64,000 nt of DNA from Betaproteobacteria bacterium. GTDB lineage: Bacteria > Pseudomonadota > Gammaproteobacteria > Burkholderiales > JACQAP01. The notes under the pieces were generated by a model. The model saw only the letters and a program-made list of their open reading frames with translations, searched no databases and was not told where the DNA came from. The stretch spans positions 124,001-188,000 of the forward strand of contig JACQAP010000029.1 of NCBI GenBank assembly GCA_016194905.1, in the 5' to 3' direction. The number at the start of each line of letters is the position of its first letter. The stretch's first letter is position 1. This document shows positions 49,313-60,141 of the stretch, piece by piece. The position numbers were made by a program, and so were the translations under genes.

Positions 49313-51727
49313 ATGCAATTCTCGGAAAACTGGCTGCGCTCGTTGGTCGACCCCAAGATGACCACGCCGGAGCTCATTCATTTGCTGACCATGTCCGGCC
49401 TGGAAGTCGAAGACTGCCGCGAAGTTGCGCCGCCTTTCACGGGCGTCGTGGTGGGCGAAGTGGTGAAGATGGAAAAGCACCCCAACGCCGACAAGTTGAA
49501 GGTTTGCCAAGTCGAAGTCGGCGGTATTCAACCGCTCAGCATCGTCTGCGGTGCGCCCAATGTCGCGGAGGGAATGAAAGTGCCTTGCGCGCTCATCGGC
49601 GCACGCTTGCCGGGCGCGTCGCCGGATCAGCCGTTCGAGATCAAGGTCGCAACCATGCGTGGCGTCGAGAGCCGTGGCATGCTGTGTTCCGCGCGCGAAC
49701 TGGGATTGTCCGAAGACCACAGCGGTTTGCTGAAGCTTGCCGAGGACGCTTTGATCGGCAGCGACGTGCGCAAAGTACTGGCGCTGGACGACAGGATATT
49801 TACCGTCAAACTCACGCCGAATCGAGCCGATTGCCTGTCTGTGCTAGGCGTGGCCCGCGAAGTGGCGGCTCTGACGCGTACGCCGTTCCGGCCTCCGGAA
49901 ATTCCCGCCGTCCCGGCAGGGAGCAAGGCGACATTTCCCGTGAAGATTTCGGCGGCGGACGGTTGCGGGCGCTTCACCGGGCGAGTCATACGCAACGTGA
50001 ATGCAAAGGCGTCGTCACCGGAGTGGATGCAACAGCGACTGGAGCGCGCGGGACAGCGCTCGATCTCGGCTCTGGTTGACATCACCAACTACGTGATGCT
50101 CGAACTGGGACGTCCCTTGCACGTTTACGACCTGGACAAGCTCAAGGGCGGCATCGATGTGCGCTTTGGTCGCAAGGGCGAGAAGCTGAAGCTGCTGAAT
50201 GAGCAGACCGTGGAACTCGACGAAGGCGTATTGGCCATCACCGATGCGAGCGGACCGATCGGGCTGGCCGGCATCATGGGCGGCGACAGCACAAAGGCCG
50301 ATCCTGATACCCGGAACGTATTCCTGGAAGCTGCGTTCTTTTTTCCGGACGCGATTGCAGGCCGGGCGCGGCGCTACAACTTTACGAGTGACGCCTCCCA
50401 TCGCTTCGAGCGCGGCGTCGATTTCGAAAACAATATCGGGGGGATTGAACGCGCCACCGCAATGGTGCTGGAAATCTGCGGAGGCGAACCGGGCCCGGTG
50501 GTAGAAACCGTGGCAAAGCTGCCGCAGCGGCATCCAGTAAAAATGAGAGTCTCGCGGGCACGCAAGATCATCGGTGTGCAGATCCCCTCCGACGAGATGG
50601 CGGATATTTTTGCCCGTCTGGATTTCAAGTCTCGCCGCGAGGGCAGCGGAACTGAAGAATCGCTTGTCGTTACGCCGCCCAGTTATCGCTTCGACATCGA
50701 AATCGAAGAAGACTTGATCGAGGAAGTGGCTCGCCTATATGGCTTCGAGCGTATCCCTGCCAATCCTCCCCTCGCTGTCGCGAACATGCTGGCCTTGCCA
50801 GAGCGGCGCCGGTCGCTCCATGACCTGCGCGAGCGCCTGGCGGCGGCCGATTACCATGAGGTCGTCAACTACAGCTTCGTGGAAGAAGGATGGGAACTGG
50901 ATTTCGCCGGGAATGCGCAACCGATCCGGCTGCTCAACCCGATCGCGATCCAATTTGCCGTGATGCGCTCGAATCTGATCGGAGGGTTGATTGCCAACGT
51001 GCGCTATAACCTGAATCGCAAGCTCGACCGGGTTCGGATTTTTGAAGTCGGCCGCGTTTTTTTGCGCGATGCCAGCGTCTCGGGCGGCGATCTGGACGTG
51101 GCAGGCGTTCGCCAGCCCATGCGCATTGCCGCCGCGGCCTTTGGCACTGCGGATGAAGAACAATGGGGAATAGCCGCTCGTAGCGTGGATTTTTTCGACG
51201 TCAAGAACGACGTCGAAGTGCTGTTGGCGCCTGCACAGGTCCGGGTCGTGGCCGCGCCGCATCCGGCTCTGCATCCGGGCCGCAGCGCGCGCATGCTGCT
51301 GAACGGCTCGGAGATCGGATGGATCGGTGAGCTGCATCCCAGGTTGCAACGAAAATACGAACTGCCAGCGCCGCTGGTTTTATTCGAAATGGATGCCGAG
51401 CCCTTGCTAGCCCGCAGCCTGCCGCAATACTGCGAAGTGTCGAAGTTTCCGCCCGTGCGCCGCGATCTGGCGGTCACTGTGGACGAAAAAATCCCGGTTC
51501 AGTTGATCCTGGATGGCCTGATGCAGTCGAAAGCACCTATTGTCGATGCCGTTTCGGTGTTCGACGTATATCGCGGTAAGGGCATTGAAAACGGCAAAAA
51601 AGGTCTTGCATTCCGAGTGTTATTGCAAGATACTCAAAAAACTCTGACCGATGCCGAAGTGGACGCCGCACTGGCGGGTCTGCGCAGGGTTCTGGAACAA
51701 GAATACGGTGCCAAGCTCCGACAATAA
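49313..51727 (+). CDS. pheT: Phenylalanyl-tRNA synthetase beta subunit
   Basis: The beta subunit binds tRNA-Phe and edits mischarged Tyr. The 804-residue protein has the N-terminal tRNA-binding EMAP-like domain (VVGEVVKMEKHPNADKLKVC, residues 43-62). B3/B4 and B5 domains (RARKIIGVQIPSDEMADIF), a core-like B6/B7 region and a C-terminal FDX-ACB domain (CEVSKFPPVRRDLAVTVDEK onward) follow. Nine bases separate it from ihfA, so pheS-pheT-ihfA is one unit, as in E. coli. Confidence 0.97.
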   Translation: MQFSENWLRSLVDPKMTTPELIHLLTMSGLEVEDCREVAPPFTGVVVGEVVKMEKHPNADKLKVCQVEVGGIQPLSIVCGAPNVAEGMKVPCALIGARLPGASPDQPFEIKVATMRGVESRGMLCSARELGLSEDHSGLLKLAEDALIGSDVRKVLALDDRIFTVKLTPNRADCLSVLGVAREVAALTRTPFRPPEIPAVPAGSKATFPVKISAADGCGRFTGRVIRNVNAKASSPEWMQQRLERAGQRSISALVDITNYVMLELGRPLHVYDLDKLKGGIDVRFGRKGEKLKLLNEQTVELDEGVLAITDASGPIGLAGIMGGDSTKADPDTRNVFLEAAFFFPDAIAGRARRYNFTSDASHRFERGVDFENNIGGIERATAMVLEICGGEPGPVVETVAKLPQRHPVKMRVSRARKIIGVQIPSDEMADIFARLDFKSRREGSGTEESLVVTPPSYRFDIEIEEDLIEEVARLYGFERIPANPPLAVANMLALPERRRSLHDLRERLAAADYHEVVNYSFVEEGWELDFAGNAQPIRLLNPIAIQFAVMRSNLIGGLIANVRYNLNRKLDRVRIFEVGRVFLRDASVSGGDLDVAGVRQPMRIAAAAFGTADEEQWGIAARSVDFFDVKNDVEVLLAPAQVRVVAAPHPALHPGRSARMLLNGSEIGWIGELHPRLQRKYELPAPLVLFEMDAEPLLARSLPQYCEVSKFPPVRRDLAVTVDEKIPVQLILDGLMQSKAPIVDAVSVFDVYRGKGIENGKKGLAFRVLLQDTQKTLTDAEVDAALAGLRRVLEQEYGAKLRQ

Positions 51728-51736
51728 GGTGAACCG

Positions 51737-52054
51737 ATGACACTGACCAAAGCCGACCTGGCGGATCTGTTGTTCGAGAAGGTGGGATTGAACAAGCGCG
51801 AAGCCAAGGACATGGTGGAATCGTTTTTCGAGGAAGTGCGCATGGCTTTGGAAAACGGCGACGGCGTGAAGCTGTCCGGTTTCGGCAATTTTCAGTTGCG
51901 CGACAAGCCACAGCGGCCCGGACGCAATCCCAAGACCGGCGAAGAAATACCGATCACGGCGCGTCGTGTCGTGACATTTCATGCCAGCCAGAAACTGAAG
52001 GCGATGGTCGAGAAGAACTACGGTGGACAGCAGCAACCACAGCAGCAGTCCTAG
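51737..52054 (+). CDS. ihfA: Integration host factor alpha subunit
   Basis: IHF-alpha pairs with IHF-beta and bends DNA sharply at specific sites. The 105-residue protein has the HU/IHF fold with the DNA-contacting arm [23 protein letters not shown] (about residues 62-84), and begins [19 protein letters not shown]. The C-terminus is Gln-rich ([10 protein letters not shown]), longer than in many homologues. The start of the MerR-like gene lies inside its last 32 bases. Confidence 0.96.
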   Translation: MTLTKADLADLLFEKVGLNKREAKDMVESFFEEVRMALENGDGVKLSGFGNFQLRDKPQRPGRNPKTGEEIPITARRVVTFHASQKLKAMVEKNYGGQQQPQQQS

Positions 52055-52394
52055 GGCACCGCTGCCCCCGATTCCCGCCAAGCGTTACTTCACCATCGGT
52101 GAAGTCAGCGAGCTTTGCGGTGTCAAACCGCATGTGTTGCGCTACTGGGAGCAGGAGTTTACCCAGCTCAAACCGGTGAAGCGGCGCGGCAACCGCCGTT
52201 ATTACCAGCATCATGAAGTATTGCTTATCCGCCGTATTCGCGAGCTTCTTTACGAGCAGGGATTCACCATCAGTGGCGCGCGAGCCCGGCTGGATGAATC
52301 CGCCGTGCAGATGAAACCCTCCGCTTCCGCCAAGTTCAACTCTGCGGTTTTACGCCGGGAAATCCAGAGCCTGCTCGACATCCTGCGCGAGTAA
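52023..52394 (+). CDS. MerR-family helix-turn-helix protein encoded after ihfA
   Basis: The 123-residue protein has an unusual proline/serine-rich start and then a MerR domain ([47 protein letters not shown], about residues 20-65). Only a short helical tail follows, with no metal-binding cysteines. Genes of this type follow ihfA in many proteobacteria, and the role is not known. It starts with GTG at 52023 and overlaps ihfA by 32 bases. tRNA-Pro follows. Confidence 0.88.
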   Translation: MDSSNHSSSPRAPLPPIPAKRYFTIGEVSELCGVKPHVLRYWEQEFTQLKPVKRRGNRRYYQHHEVLLIRRIRELLYEQGFTISGARARLDESAVQMKPSASAKFNSAVLRREIQSLLDILRE

Positions 52395-52434
52395 CGTGTC
52401 CGGCATCGGGCCTGCTATAATCCGCCGGTAAATT

Positions 52435-52511
<77 letters not shown>

Positions 52512-52629
52512 TTTTTCCGCGTCAATAACCACTGGCCGGCAGGCTTTCGAGAAGAATGAACGGACGGGAAGTAAACGTTTCCAGTTCTTTCGTTCTTCGG
52601 GACGAGGTCCGGGCCAGCCAATTCAGCCG

Positions 52630-53385
52630 ATGCGTATTCTCCTGAGCAACGACGACGGGTATTTCGCGCCCGGCCTCGCCGTGCTCGCGGAGGCCTTGTC
52701 GAAATTCGCGGAAATCGTCGTGGTTGCGCCAGAGCGTGATCGCAGCGGCGCCAGCAATTCCCTCACGCTTGATCGTCCCTTGCTGGTCAGGCGTTCCCAC
52801 AATGGATTTCACTATGTCAACGGCACGCCCACGGACTGCGTGCACCTTGCCGTGACCGGACTTCTCGATCAGATGCCGGACATGGTGATATCGGGCATCA
52901 ATCACGGCGCCAACATGGGCGACGACACCATCTATTCGGGCACGGTGGCGGCGGCGACGGAAGGGTTTCTCCTGGGAATCCCGTCCATTGCCGTGTCCTT
53001 GGCCAGCAAATCGGCAGGTCACTACGTCACGGCCGCTCGGGTGGCCTGTGAAATGTTCGAGCGCTTTCGCGATCGTCCCATAGCATTTCCGCTGTTGCTG
53101 AATGTGAATGTGCCCGACGTTGCCTACGATCAGTTGGTGGGCGTCGAAGTCACCCGGCTAGGCCGACGGCATAAGGCCGAACCGGTGATCAAGTCCACCA
53201 ATCCGCGGGGTGAGATTGTTTACTGGGTCGGTGCGGCCGGTGATGCGCAAGATGCCGGGTCAGGTACGGACTTCCATGCGGTCGCGCACGGCAAGGTATC
53301 GGTCACGCCGCTGCAGATCGACCTGACGCAGTACGCCAGCATTGATCGCTTGCGGAACTGGCTGACAGAGCCTGCGCTGACATGA
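52630..53385 (+). CDS. surE: 5'/3'-nucleotidase SurE
   Basis: SurE dephosphorylates nucleoside monophosphates and helps stationary-phase survival. The 251-residue protein begins with the metal-site motif [16 protein letters not shown] and has [26 protein letters not shown] and [23 protein letters not shown], all conserved. It heads surE-pcm-nlpD-rpoS, the standard stationary-phase block. Confidence 0.96.
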   Translation: MRILLSNDDGYFAPGLAVLAEALSKFAEIVVVAPERDRSGASNSLTLDRPLLVRRSHNGFHYVNGTPTDCVHLAVTGLLDQMPDMVISGINHGANMGDDTIYSGTVAAATEGFLLGIPSIAVSLASKSAGHYVTAARVACEMFERFRDRPIAFPLLLNVNVPDVAYDQLVGVEVTRLGRRHKAEPVIKSTNPRGEIVYWVGAAGDAQDAGSGTDFHAVAHGKVSVTPLQIDLTQYASIDRLRNWLTEPALT

Positions 53386-53424
53386 TCCACTGCCGATGCA
53401 CGTGTCCAGGCCATTCCCGATCAG

Positions 53425-54084
53425 ATGAATAACAGGATCGCCGGCATAGGCATGACCTCGCAGCGCACGCGCATGCGCATGATCGAGCGGCTGCGCGACC
53501 AGGGCGTGAAGGACGAGGTGGTGTTGAACGCGATGGCAGAAATACCACGTCACATCTTTGTCGATGAGGCACTGGCAAGTCGTGCCTATGACGATGTCGC
53601 GTTGCCGATCGGATTCGGCCAGACCATTTCCAATCCGTTCACCGTGGCGCGTATGGTAGAACTTGCACGAGGCGGTCGTGAGCTCCACAAGGTGCTGGAG
53701 ATCGGTACCGGCTGCGGATATCAGGCAGCAGTCTTGTCGCGCGTGGCCCGCGAAGTCTATTCGCTGGAACGACTGGCCGGACTACTGTCGAAAGCCAGAG
53801 TAAGGTTGCGCGAACTCGGTCTGCGCAACATCAAGCTGAAGCACGGCGACGGGCATGCGGGCCTGAAGGAACAGGGCCCGTTCGACGCGATTGTCATGGC
53901 GGCGGCGGCGACCCACCTGCCGGAAATGCTGGCGGATCAGCTTGGCGAAGGAGGGCGGCTGGTATTGCCGCTGGGTACTCGCGAGCAGCGGCTCGTTCTG
54001 GTCGAACGCAATGCGGACGGTTTCACGCAGTCGGTGCTCGACGAAGTCAAATTCGTGCCGCTGATTGCTGGAGTGTCGGCATGA
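53425..54084 (+). CDS. pcm: Protein-L-isoaspartate O-methyltransferase
   Basis: Pcm repairs isoaspartyl residues in ageing proteins, using SAM. The 219-residue protein has the SAM-binding loop [16 protein letters not shown] (about residues 90-105), the substrate-site region [19 protein letters not shown] and the late [17 protein letters not shown]. It starts 39 bases after surE and overlaps nlpD by four bases (ATGA). Confidence 0.95.
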   Translation: MNNRIAGIGMTSQRTRMRMIERLRDQGVKDEVVLNAMAEIPRHIFVDEALASRAYDDVALPIGFGQTISNPFTVARMVELARGGRELHKVLEIGTGCGYQAAVLSRVAREVYSLERLAGLLSKARVRLRELGLRNIKLKHGDGHAGLKEQGPFDAIVMAAAATHLPEMLADQLGEGGRLVLPLGTREQRLVLVERNADGFTQSVLDEVKFVPLIAGVSA

Positions 54085-55217
54085 CTCTTTTTTCATTGCG
54101 CTGTTTTTGGCCTGGAATTCTGATGGGCGCGATGACAGCGCTAGTGACTGCTTGCGGTTCGACCCCGACCGCCGCGCCGGTGATCGAACGTTCCCCCAAC
54201 GCCGGGACTGCGGCGAAGACGGCACCTGCAGCATCGTCCGCCACCGCCGCCGCGTCTAAGCCGCAGACTTCGGCGCCGCCGAATCCCGCGCCGACCAATC
54301 CGCCAGCGACCGTCGCGCCGGCAGTCTCGACCGCAAAATCGGAAAAGCTACCCCTGCCCGTACCGGAAAAACTACCCGCGCCGATGGAGGAGCCCACTAC
54401 CAAGCCCTATCGCGAAGGCGACTGGCGACCTGAGTATCACATCGTGAAGAAAGGTGACACGCTCTACAGCATTGCGCTCGACTACGGTCAGGATTATCGT
54501 GAGTTGGCGGCATGGAATAATCTGGAAGATCCGGGATTGATCAAGATCGATCAACGTCTGCGGCTGTTTCCGCGGGACAGCGTAGGCGAGGCTACAACCG
54601 CGCAGCCGATGCCGCTTCCTGCGCCGGTGGCGGCGCCCGTGTTCTCCGAACCCAAGGCGCGCAAGCTGCCGTATTCGGAACAGGCTCTCGCGCAACTTAA
54701 AATGCCTGCGTCAAGAGCGGCTGCGACCCCGACCCCATCGGTACCGGCGACGACTCAACCGTCGGCCAAGTCGCCGACAACTCATGCAACGACGGCGCCA
54801 CTACCGGCGCCAGCGCAGAAGGAAACGCCATCCGGCGACGGCAAAATGATCTGGGAATGGCCGGCGCAGGGCAGGTTGTTGTACGCATTTGGCCAGGGTG
54901 CGAATCAGAAGGGGGTCGGCATCGAAGGACGCAGCGGTCAACCTGTGCTGGCAGCCGCGCCCGGCAAAGTGGTATACAGCGGCAGTGGACTACGCGGTTA
55001 TGGAAAACTTATCATCATCAAACACAATGAGTCTTATCTTAGCGTGTACGCGCACAACAGCCAGATCCTCGTGAAGGAAGGGCAGACCGTAGCGAAGGGC
55101 CAGAAGATTGCCGAAATCGGTGATACCGACAGCGACCGCGTCGCATTGCATTTCGAGATCCGCCGTCTCGGCAAACCTATCGATCCGCTCCAGTACCTTC
55201 CCGAGCGGATCTCATGA
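54081..55217 (+). CDS. nlpD: NlpD-type LysM/M23 lipoprotein (probably non-catalytic)
   Basis: NlpD is an outer-membrane lipoprotein that activates cell-wall amidases at division. The 378-residue protein has a lipobox LVTAC (C25), a long Pro/Ala/Thr linker, a LysM domain ([20 protein letters not shown], near residue 117) and a C-terminal M23 domain (about 255-375). The M23 zinc site is incomplete: KGVGIEG stands where active enzymes have an HxxxD motif, and only the LHFEIR histidine remains. This fits an activator, not an enzyme. It overlaps rpoS by four bases. Confidence 0.94.
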   Translation: MTLFSLRCFWPGILMGAMTALVTACGSTPTAAPVIERSPNAGTAAKTAPAASSATAAASKPQTSAPPNPAPTNPPATVAPAVSTAKSEKLPLPVPEKLPAPMEEPTTKPYREGDWRPEYHIVKKGDTLYSIALDYGQDYRELAAWNNLEDPGLIKIDQRLRLFPRDSVGEATTAQPMPLPAPVAAPVFSEPKARKLPYSEQALAQLKMPASRAAATPTPSVPATTQPSAKSPTTHATTAPLPAPAQKETPSGDGKMIWEWPAQGRLLYAFGQGANQKGVGIEGRSGQPVLAAAPGKVVYSGSGLRGYGKLIIIKHNESYLSVYAHNSQILVKEGQTVAKGQKIAEIGDTDSDRVALHFEIRRLGKPIDPLQYLPERIS

Positions 55218-56137
55218 ACGAAGACAACTTCTCCTCCCAGGAAGAAGAAGTCGAGGAACCCGCATCGACGGACGATGCGGCAATCGAGGACTATTTCGGT
55301 CCCGATATCCTAAGCGACGTCACTCAGCTCTACTTCAACGATATTGGCCAAAACGAATTGCTGACTGTGGAAGAGGAGGTCAGACACGCGCGACGGGTCA
55401 GGGAGGGAGATTTCATCGCGCGGCAAAAGATGATCAAACACAATCTGCGGCTGGTCGTGAACATTGCCAAGCATTACAACGGCCGTGGCCTGCAGCTTTT
55501 GGACTTGATCGAGGAAGGCAATCTGGGATTGATCCACGCACTGGAAAAGTTCGATCCCGAACGCGGGTTCCGTTTTTCGACCTATGCAACCTGGTGGATC
55601 CGTCAGAGCATCGAGCGCGCCATCATGTGCCAGTCCCGCACGATTCGCCTGCCGGTGCACGTGATCAAGGAACTGAACATGGTGTTGCGTGCAATGCGCC
55701 ATCTGGAGACGCACTCCGAACGCGACCCAACGGCTGACGACGTTTCGCATCTGGTCGACTTGCCGGTGGATCGGGTGCGACGGTTGCTGTCGTTGAACGA
55801 ACGCATGACCTCGCTGGATGCACCGCTGGATATCGATCCGATGTTATCTGTAGGCGAATCCATTGCGGACGAAAACACGCTGCCTCCGGACATCAGGCTG
55901 GAGAATATCGAGAGCGAGCGTCACGTGCACGAATGGCTGAACCAGCTTAACGAGCGCCAGCGCAGCGTGATCGAGCGCCGCTACGGACTGAACGGCCTGG
56001 AAATCCATACGCTGGAGCAACTGGCGCAAAGCTTGGACCTTACCAGGGAGAGGGTCCGGCAGATCCAGATCGAAGCGCTGACAAGCCTGCGCAAAATCCT
56101 GCGCCGCAGCGGCATATCCCGCGAGACGCTGTTGTAG
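55214..56137 (+). CDS. rpoS: RNA polymerase sigma factor RpoS
   Basis: RpoS directs transcription in stationary phase and general stress. The 307-residue protein lacks the long sigma-70 region 1.1 and starts with an acidic stretch. Region 1.2/2 follows ([40 protein letters not shown]), then region 3 ([20 protein letters not shown]) and region 4 ([20 protein letters not shown] with TRERVRQIQ). It lies directly downstream of nlpD, where a main rpoS promoter is found in other bacteria. Confidence 0.96.
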   Translation: MNEDNFSSQEEEVEEPASTDDAAIEDYFGPDILSDVTQLYFNDIGQNELLTVEEEVRHARRVREGDFIARQKMIKHNLRLVVNIAKHYNGRGLQLLDLIEEGNLGLIHALEKFDPERGFRFSTYATWWIRQSIERAIMCQSRTIRLPVHVIKELNMVLRAMRHLETHSERDPTADDVSHLVDLPVDRVRRLLSLNERMTSLDAPLDIDPMLSVGESIADENTLPPDIRLENIESERHVHEWLNQLNERQRSVIERRYGLNGLEIHTLEQLAQSLDLTRERVRQIQIEALTSLRKILRRSGISRETLL

Positions 56138-56169
56138 CGGAGCTACGAGAGTCCAGGAATATCAGGCTC

Positions 56170-58116
56170 TCAACTCAGCGTCCGTATGGCGTCGCGCAGA
56201 GCCTGCAGTTTGCCGCGATTGTCGTCCCCCCCATAGCGCAACGAAACGTAAAGAGCGCTTATCTTCTGCGCAGTTTCCCTGAAGTCGGGAAATTGCATCG
56301 ATACCCTGGCGGCAAAATCCCGCGGCCCCTCGCTGGGCTTGCGTGCAGCGCCGCGTTTGGCCATCGCATCGCAATAGGAGAGATAAGCGCGTTGTACGGC
56401 ATCGAGACGCTGTGCGTTGATTCTGAACAGCAGCACCAATGCCAATGCCAGGATGATGATGCCGCTGACGGCGGTGAGAATAATCACCATGTTCTGCCAG
56501 GTGACCTCGGCCAAGCCGAACTGCGCCAGAAAACGCACCTGGCGATCCGGGTTATAACCCAGCACCCATTGGTTCCAGCTGTTTGCCACGGCATCCCAGG
56601 CGTATCGAGCCTGCTTCAGCCAGTCGAAGCTGCCGCGCGCCAGCAGCGGTCGATCGAATTCCGGCACCGCCGCCGCCAATCCACGCTCTATGCGCAAAGG
56701 GGAAACTGCCGCAGTCGGATCTACCCTGACCCAGCCTTCGCCGGGCAACCAGACCTCCGACCACGCGTGTGCATCCGACTGGCGCACAACGACATAACTA
56801 TCCACAGGATTGACTTCGCCACCAAGGTATCCGGTTACCACGCGTGCCGGGATGCCCGCCGCGCGCATGAGGAAAGTGAATGCTGACGCGTAGTGCTCGC
56901 AGAATCCGCTGCGAGTCTCGAAGAGGAACTGATCGACGGGGTCTGCGTCGAGTTTCGGCGGATCGAGGGTATAGCTAAAAGGCTGTTCGCGAAACAAACC
57001 CAGCGCACGGGACACGATATCGCGATCGCTACCGCCTTGCGCGCGCCATTGCGCAACCAGGGCGCGCGCGCGGGGGGAAGCGTCAGGCGGCAGGCGCCGA
57101 GCGAGACGCAAGGTGCCGGGCGATTCGTCGACACCGATGCGATACTGCGGCGAAGACTGCATGTCGTAGCGCAGTCGCTCGCGCACGATGCGTCGCGACA
57201 GCAACTGATAGTCGGTGGTGAGGTAGGCGCCCTGCGGCACGACCAGCGGCAGGTCGATGGCGAACATCCAATACCTGTCATGTGACTCCATCGTGACGGT
57301 GTATCGCAACGACGGTCCGAGGGCCTCGACTTGCGGTCCCGGTGCGGTCAGGTTCAGACCCGCTCGCCACGTGCGGCCATCGTAATTCCACAAAACGGGG
57401 CCGCGCCAGTAAAATTGCGAGGGCTTCTGCGGTTGATTCTCGAACAGGACCCTGAATGCCACCGCATCGGACAGACTCAGCGAACTTACATCTCCCGGCG
57501 CCATGCTCTCGGACAGCCCGCTCTTGGCCGAATAGTTGATCTGCGGCAGGCCCCAGAGCGGACCTTGCACTCGCGGAAACAGCAGGAAGAGTGCAAGCAT
57601 GATGGGGAAGCCTTGCAGAATCATCGTTGCCGCATGGCGCAGCACCGAAACCAGCTTCGGCCGGCTCGCCTGATGCTGCAGGCCGACCATCGTCGCCGTG
57701 ATTGTCCAGACGACCAACAACATATAGAACGCGGTTGGGATCGACTGCGAGTAGAAGAAATTGGTAACAACCAGGAAATAGGCCAAAAGGGCGACCACCA
57801 TCGTGTCGCGCGGTCTGGTCATCTCCATGACTTTCAGGGCCATCATGACCGTCAGCATTGCCACGCCGACATCGCGCCCGTACAGCGTGCGATAGGAAAG
57901 CGCAATGCCTGCCGTGCAAACCAGTGCAGCCGCAATAAGCAACCATTTGTTTGGCAGCTTTCGATGCCGCCATCCGACATAGAAACGGGCCAGCAGTACG
58001 ACGGCCACCAGCGCCGGTATCCACGTGGGCAGATGCACGGCGTGCGGCGCGATGACCATCGCCAGCGAGGTCAGGATCGCGGTCAGATTGCTGAGACTCA
58101 GATCGCGCGCGGTCAT
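56170..58116 (-). CDS. DUF3488/transglutaminase membrane protein (TgpA-like)
   Basis: The 648-residue inner-membrane protein has six or so N-terminal helices (residues 5-200, DUF3488) and a periplasmic transglutaminase-like domain. The Cys-His-Asp set is visible in RSGFCEHYASAF, DAHAWSEVWLP and WVRVDPTAAVSP. One further helix and a C-terminal DUF4129-type tail follow. The Pseudomonas homologue TgpA is essential, but its substrate is unknown. It is third in a moxR-DUF58-tgpA operon, with a one-base overlap with the DUF58 gene. Confidence 0.9.
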   Translation of the reverse strand: MTARDLSLSNLTAILTSLAMVIAPHAVHLPTWIPALVAVVLLARFYVGWRHRKLPNKWLLIAAALVCTAGIALSYRTLYGRDVGVAMLTVMMALKVMEMTRPRDTMVVALLAYFLVVTNFFYSQSIPTAFYMLLVVWTITATMVGLQHQASRPKLVSVLRHAATMILQGFPIMLALFLLFPRVQGPLWGLPQINYSAKSGLSESMAPGDVSSLSLSDAVAFRVLFENQPQKPSQFYWRGPVLWNYDGRTWRAGLNLTAPGPQVEALGPSLRYTVTMESHDRYWMFAIDLPLVVPQGAYLTTDYQLLSRRIVRERLRYDMQSSPQYRIGVDESPGTLRLARRLPPDASPRARALVAQWRAQGGSDRDIVSRALGLFREQPFSYTLDPPKLDADPVDQFLFETRSGFCEHYASAFTFLMRAAGIPARVVTGYLGGEVNPVDSYVVVRQSDAHAWSEVWLPGEGWVRVDPTAAVSPLRIERGLAAAVPEFDRPLLARGSFDWLKQARYAWDAVANSWNQWVLGYNPDRQVRFLAQFGLAEVTWQNMVIILTAVSGIIILALALVLLFRINAQRLDAVQRAYLSYCDAMAKRGAARKPSEGPRDFAARVSMQFPDFRETAQKISALYVSLRYGGDDNRGKLQALRDAIRTLS

Positions 58117-59132
58117 TATTTGAACAATGCCAGGGCCTGAAGGCAGCGGTCGCGGTGCAGCGCACCCGAATCCGGATCGTATTCGCTCCCGGGCAAGCGC
58201 AACCCGTATCGCAGTCCGGCGGCCTCTGATTCGATCACCCATCTGGCCAGCCTCGACAGCTTCGCTTCCAACCCGAGGGCATTCGGTATGTCGTCAAAGT
58301 CCAGCCAGAGATCCACGGCCGCACTGCCGGAAAATTGCTTGGACAAAAAGACTTCGCTGCGGGCAAACGCCTTCCATGCAATGCGCCGCGGCGAATCACC
58401 CGGGCGAAAAGTGCGCAGGCCGGCAAAGTCTTCCTCACCGGCACCGGCTGCGGAGCCTTCCCCGCTGGCCGCCTGCGCCGGGGGTAACGAGATATTGCCG
58501 GGCTCGGGTTTCGGGTAGATCAGACAGTGCATATCAAGATCCACGATGGCCCACGCGTAAAACAGACCGAGCGGATAGGTCGTGAAAATCCGGAAGCGGC
58601 CGGGATACAGGAGCCCGCGCATCGCGGCAGGTGTTTTTGCCACGACTTCTTGAGAACCCCCAGCGGCTGCATCGAAGTATTCCGGCTGCTGGCCGGAAAG
58701 CTGGACGGCAAGGCTTGTTCTGGGCAAAGAACCGGGGTTTTCGACCTGTACGCGAAATCCGGCGAGTTCGCCGGTAAATACCGGACTCGTCCTACCGGGT
58801 CGCAAGGCGATTCGCGCAAGATTGCGCCATGTATGCAGCATTGAAACCATGCCGTTGCCGGCGAGCAGGAAAACCAGCACGTAGCCCAGGCTGAGGTTGT
58901 AATTGATGGAGCCGATGAGCATGAGCAGCAGGGTGACGCCGAACATCAACCCGCCGCCGGTGGGAAGAATGTAAACACGGCGCTGACCGAGCACGACCGG
59001 ACCGATCTCCGGTCCCTTCGGCGGGAAAATCCAATCGCCTATGCGTTCACGCAGCGACGGCGACGCGACAGACGGGAAGCTGGATGTCGATGAAAACTGG
59101 ATCGATGCATTCCGGCCCGCGTCGTTGCTCAC
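58116..59132 (-). CDS. DUF58 membrane-associated protein
   Basis: The 338-residue protein has two hydrophobic helices near the N-terminus (about residues 57-105) and the DUF58 signature GLRTFRPGDSPRRIAWKAFAR near residues 240-260. In MoxR operons, DUF58 proteins are thought to act with the AAA ATPase in assembling or activating partner proteins. It starts with the GTG at 59132, 16 bases after moxR, and ends one base into the transglutaminase gene. Confidence 0.88.
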   Translation of the reverse strand: MSNDAGRNASIQFSSTSSFPSVASPSLRERIGDWIFPPKGPEIGPVVLGQRRVYILPTGGGLMFGVTLLLMLIGSINYNLSLGYVLVFLLAGNGMVSMLHTWRNLARIALRPGRTSPVFTGELAGFRVQVENPGSLPRTSLAVQLSGQQPEYFDAAAGGSQEVVAKTPAAMRGLLYPGRFRIFTTYPLGLFYAWAIVDLDMHCLIYPKPEPGNISLPPAQAASGEGSAAGAGEEDFAGLRTFRPGDSPRRIAWKAFARSEVFLSKQFSGSAAVDLWLDFDDIPNALGLEAKLSRLARWVIESEAAGLRYGLRLPGSEYDPDSGALHRDRCLQALALFK

Positions 59133-59148
59133 GCCGCACTCCTCACAC

Positions 59149-60066
59149 TTAAGGGATTGGAACTTCCGCGATCAGGCGTTCGGCAAGTTGGCCGCTGCCG
59201 AGCGAAGGATAGCCGGTCACCGGATACAGCCGATGGCCCGCCACGCTCGGCAATACGGCTTGTACGTCTTCGGGAATGACCTCGTTGCGATCATCCATGA
59301 ACGCCCAGGCGCGCGCAGCATTGAGCACCGCGAGTCCTGCACGCGGCGAGAGTCCGTTGACGAAATCGGAGGATTGCCTCGTATATCGGATAAGTGCTTG
59401 CACATAGTCGAGCAATGCCGGTGCCGTGAATATTTTCCGGACCCGCGACTGCAGGTCGAGCAGATCGGGCGTCGCGAGTGCCGGTGTCAGGTCGGAAATC
59501 ATGTCGCGGCGTTCGCGGCCTTCGAGCAGGGCACGTTCCGCGGCGGCATCCGGATAGCCCAGATGGATGCGCATTAGGAAACGGTCCAGTTGTGATTCGG
59601 GCAACGGAAAAGTGCCGATCTGATGCGAGGGATTCTGCGTGGCAATGACGAAGAAGGGCTCCGGCAACGGACGGGTCTGGCCTTCGGTGGTCACCTGGTG
59701 TTCTTCCATCGCCTCCAGCAGCGCGCTCTGTGCTTTCGGTGTCGCGCGGTTCACTTCGTCGGCGAGAATTACCTGTGAAAATACCGGGCCGGGATGAAAT
59801 TTGAACGCCGAGCTTTCGCGGTCGAACACCGACACGCCCAGAATGTCGGCAGGCAGCAAGTCACTCGTAAACTGGATGCGCTGGAAGTCCAGGCCAAGCG
59901 TCCTGGCCAGCGCGTGAGCCAGCGTGGTCTTGCCCACGCCGGGTAAATCCTCGATCAGCAGATGCCCGCGCGCAAGCAGACAGGCGATGGTCAGGCGGAT
60001 CTGGTGTTCTTTACCGAGGATGATCCGGCCTACCTGCGCTACGACGGGAGAAAGCGTATTGGACAT
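59149..60066 (-). CDS. MoxR-family AAA ATPase
   Basis: The 305-residue ATPase has Walker A EDLPGVGKTTLAHA, Walker B VILADEVNRATPKAQSALLEAMEE, sensor-type FVIATQNPSHQIGTFPLPESQLDRF and a C-terminal lid domain. MoxR ATPases act as chaperones for maturation of particular complexes. The gene is first in the operon with the DUF58 and transglutaminase genes, and all three products are expected to work together at the inner membrane. Confidence 0.93.
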   Translation of the reverse strand: MSNTLSPVVAQVGRIILGKEHQIRLTIACLLARGHLLIEDLPGVGKTTLAHALARTLGLDFQRIQFTSDLLPADILGVSVFDRESSAFKFHPGPVFSQVILADEVNRATPKAQSALLEAMEEHQVTTEGQTRPLPEPFFVIATQNPSHQIGTFPLPESQLDRFLMRIHLGYPDAAAERALLEGRERRDMISDLTPALATPDLLDLQSRVRKIFTAPALLDYVQALIRYTRQSSDFVNGLSPRAGLAVLNAARAWAFMDDRNEVIPEDVQAVLPSVAGHRLYPVTGYPSLGSGQLAERLIAEVPIP

Positions 60067-60141
60067 GCGATATCAGGAAACGTGGAAGGGAAACGCGGCA
60101 ATCCGCAACAAAAACATACGGACCCGACACATAGCTTGTTG

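Noticed and set aside
56138-56169. Terminator between rpoS and the transglutaminase gene
   Set aside because: GAGAG...CTCTC gives a five-base stem with a long loop and no T run.
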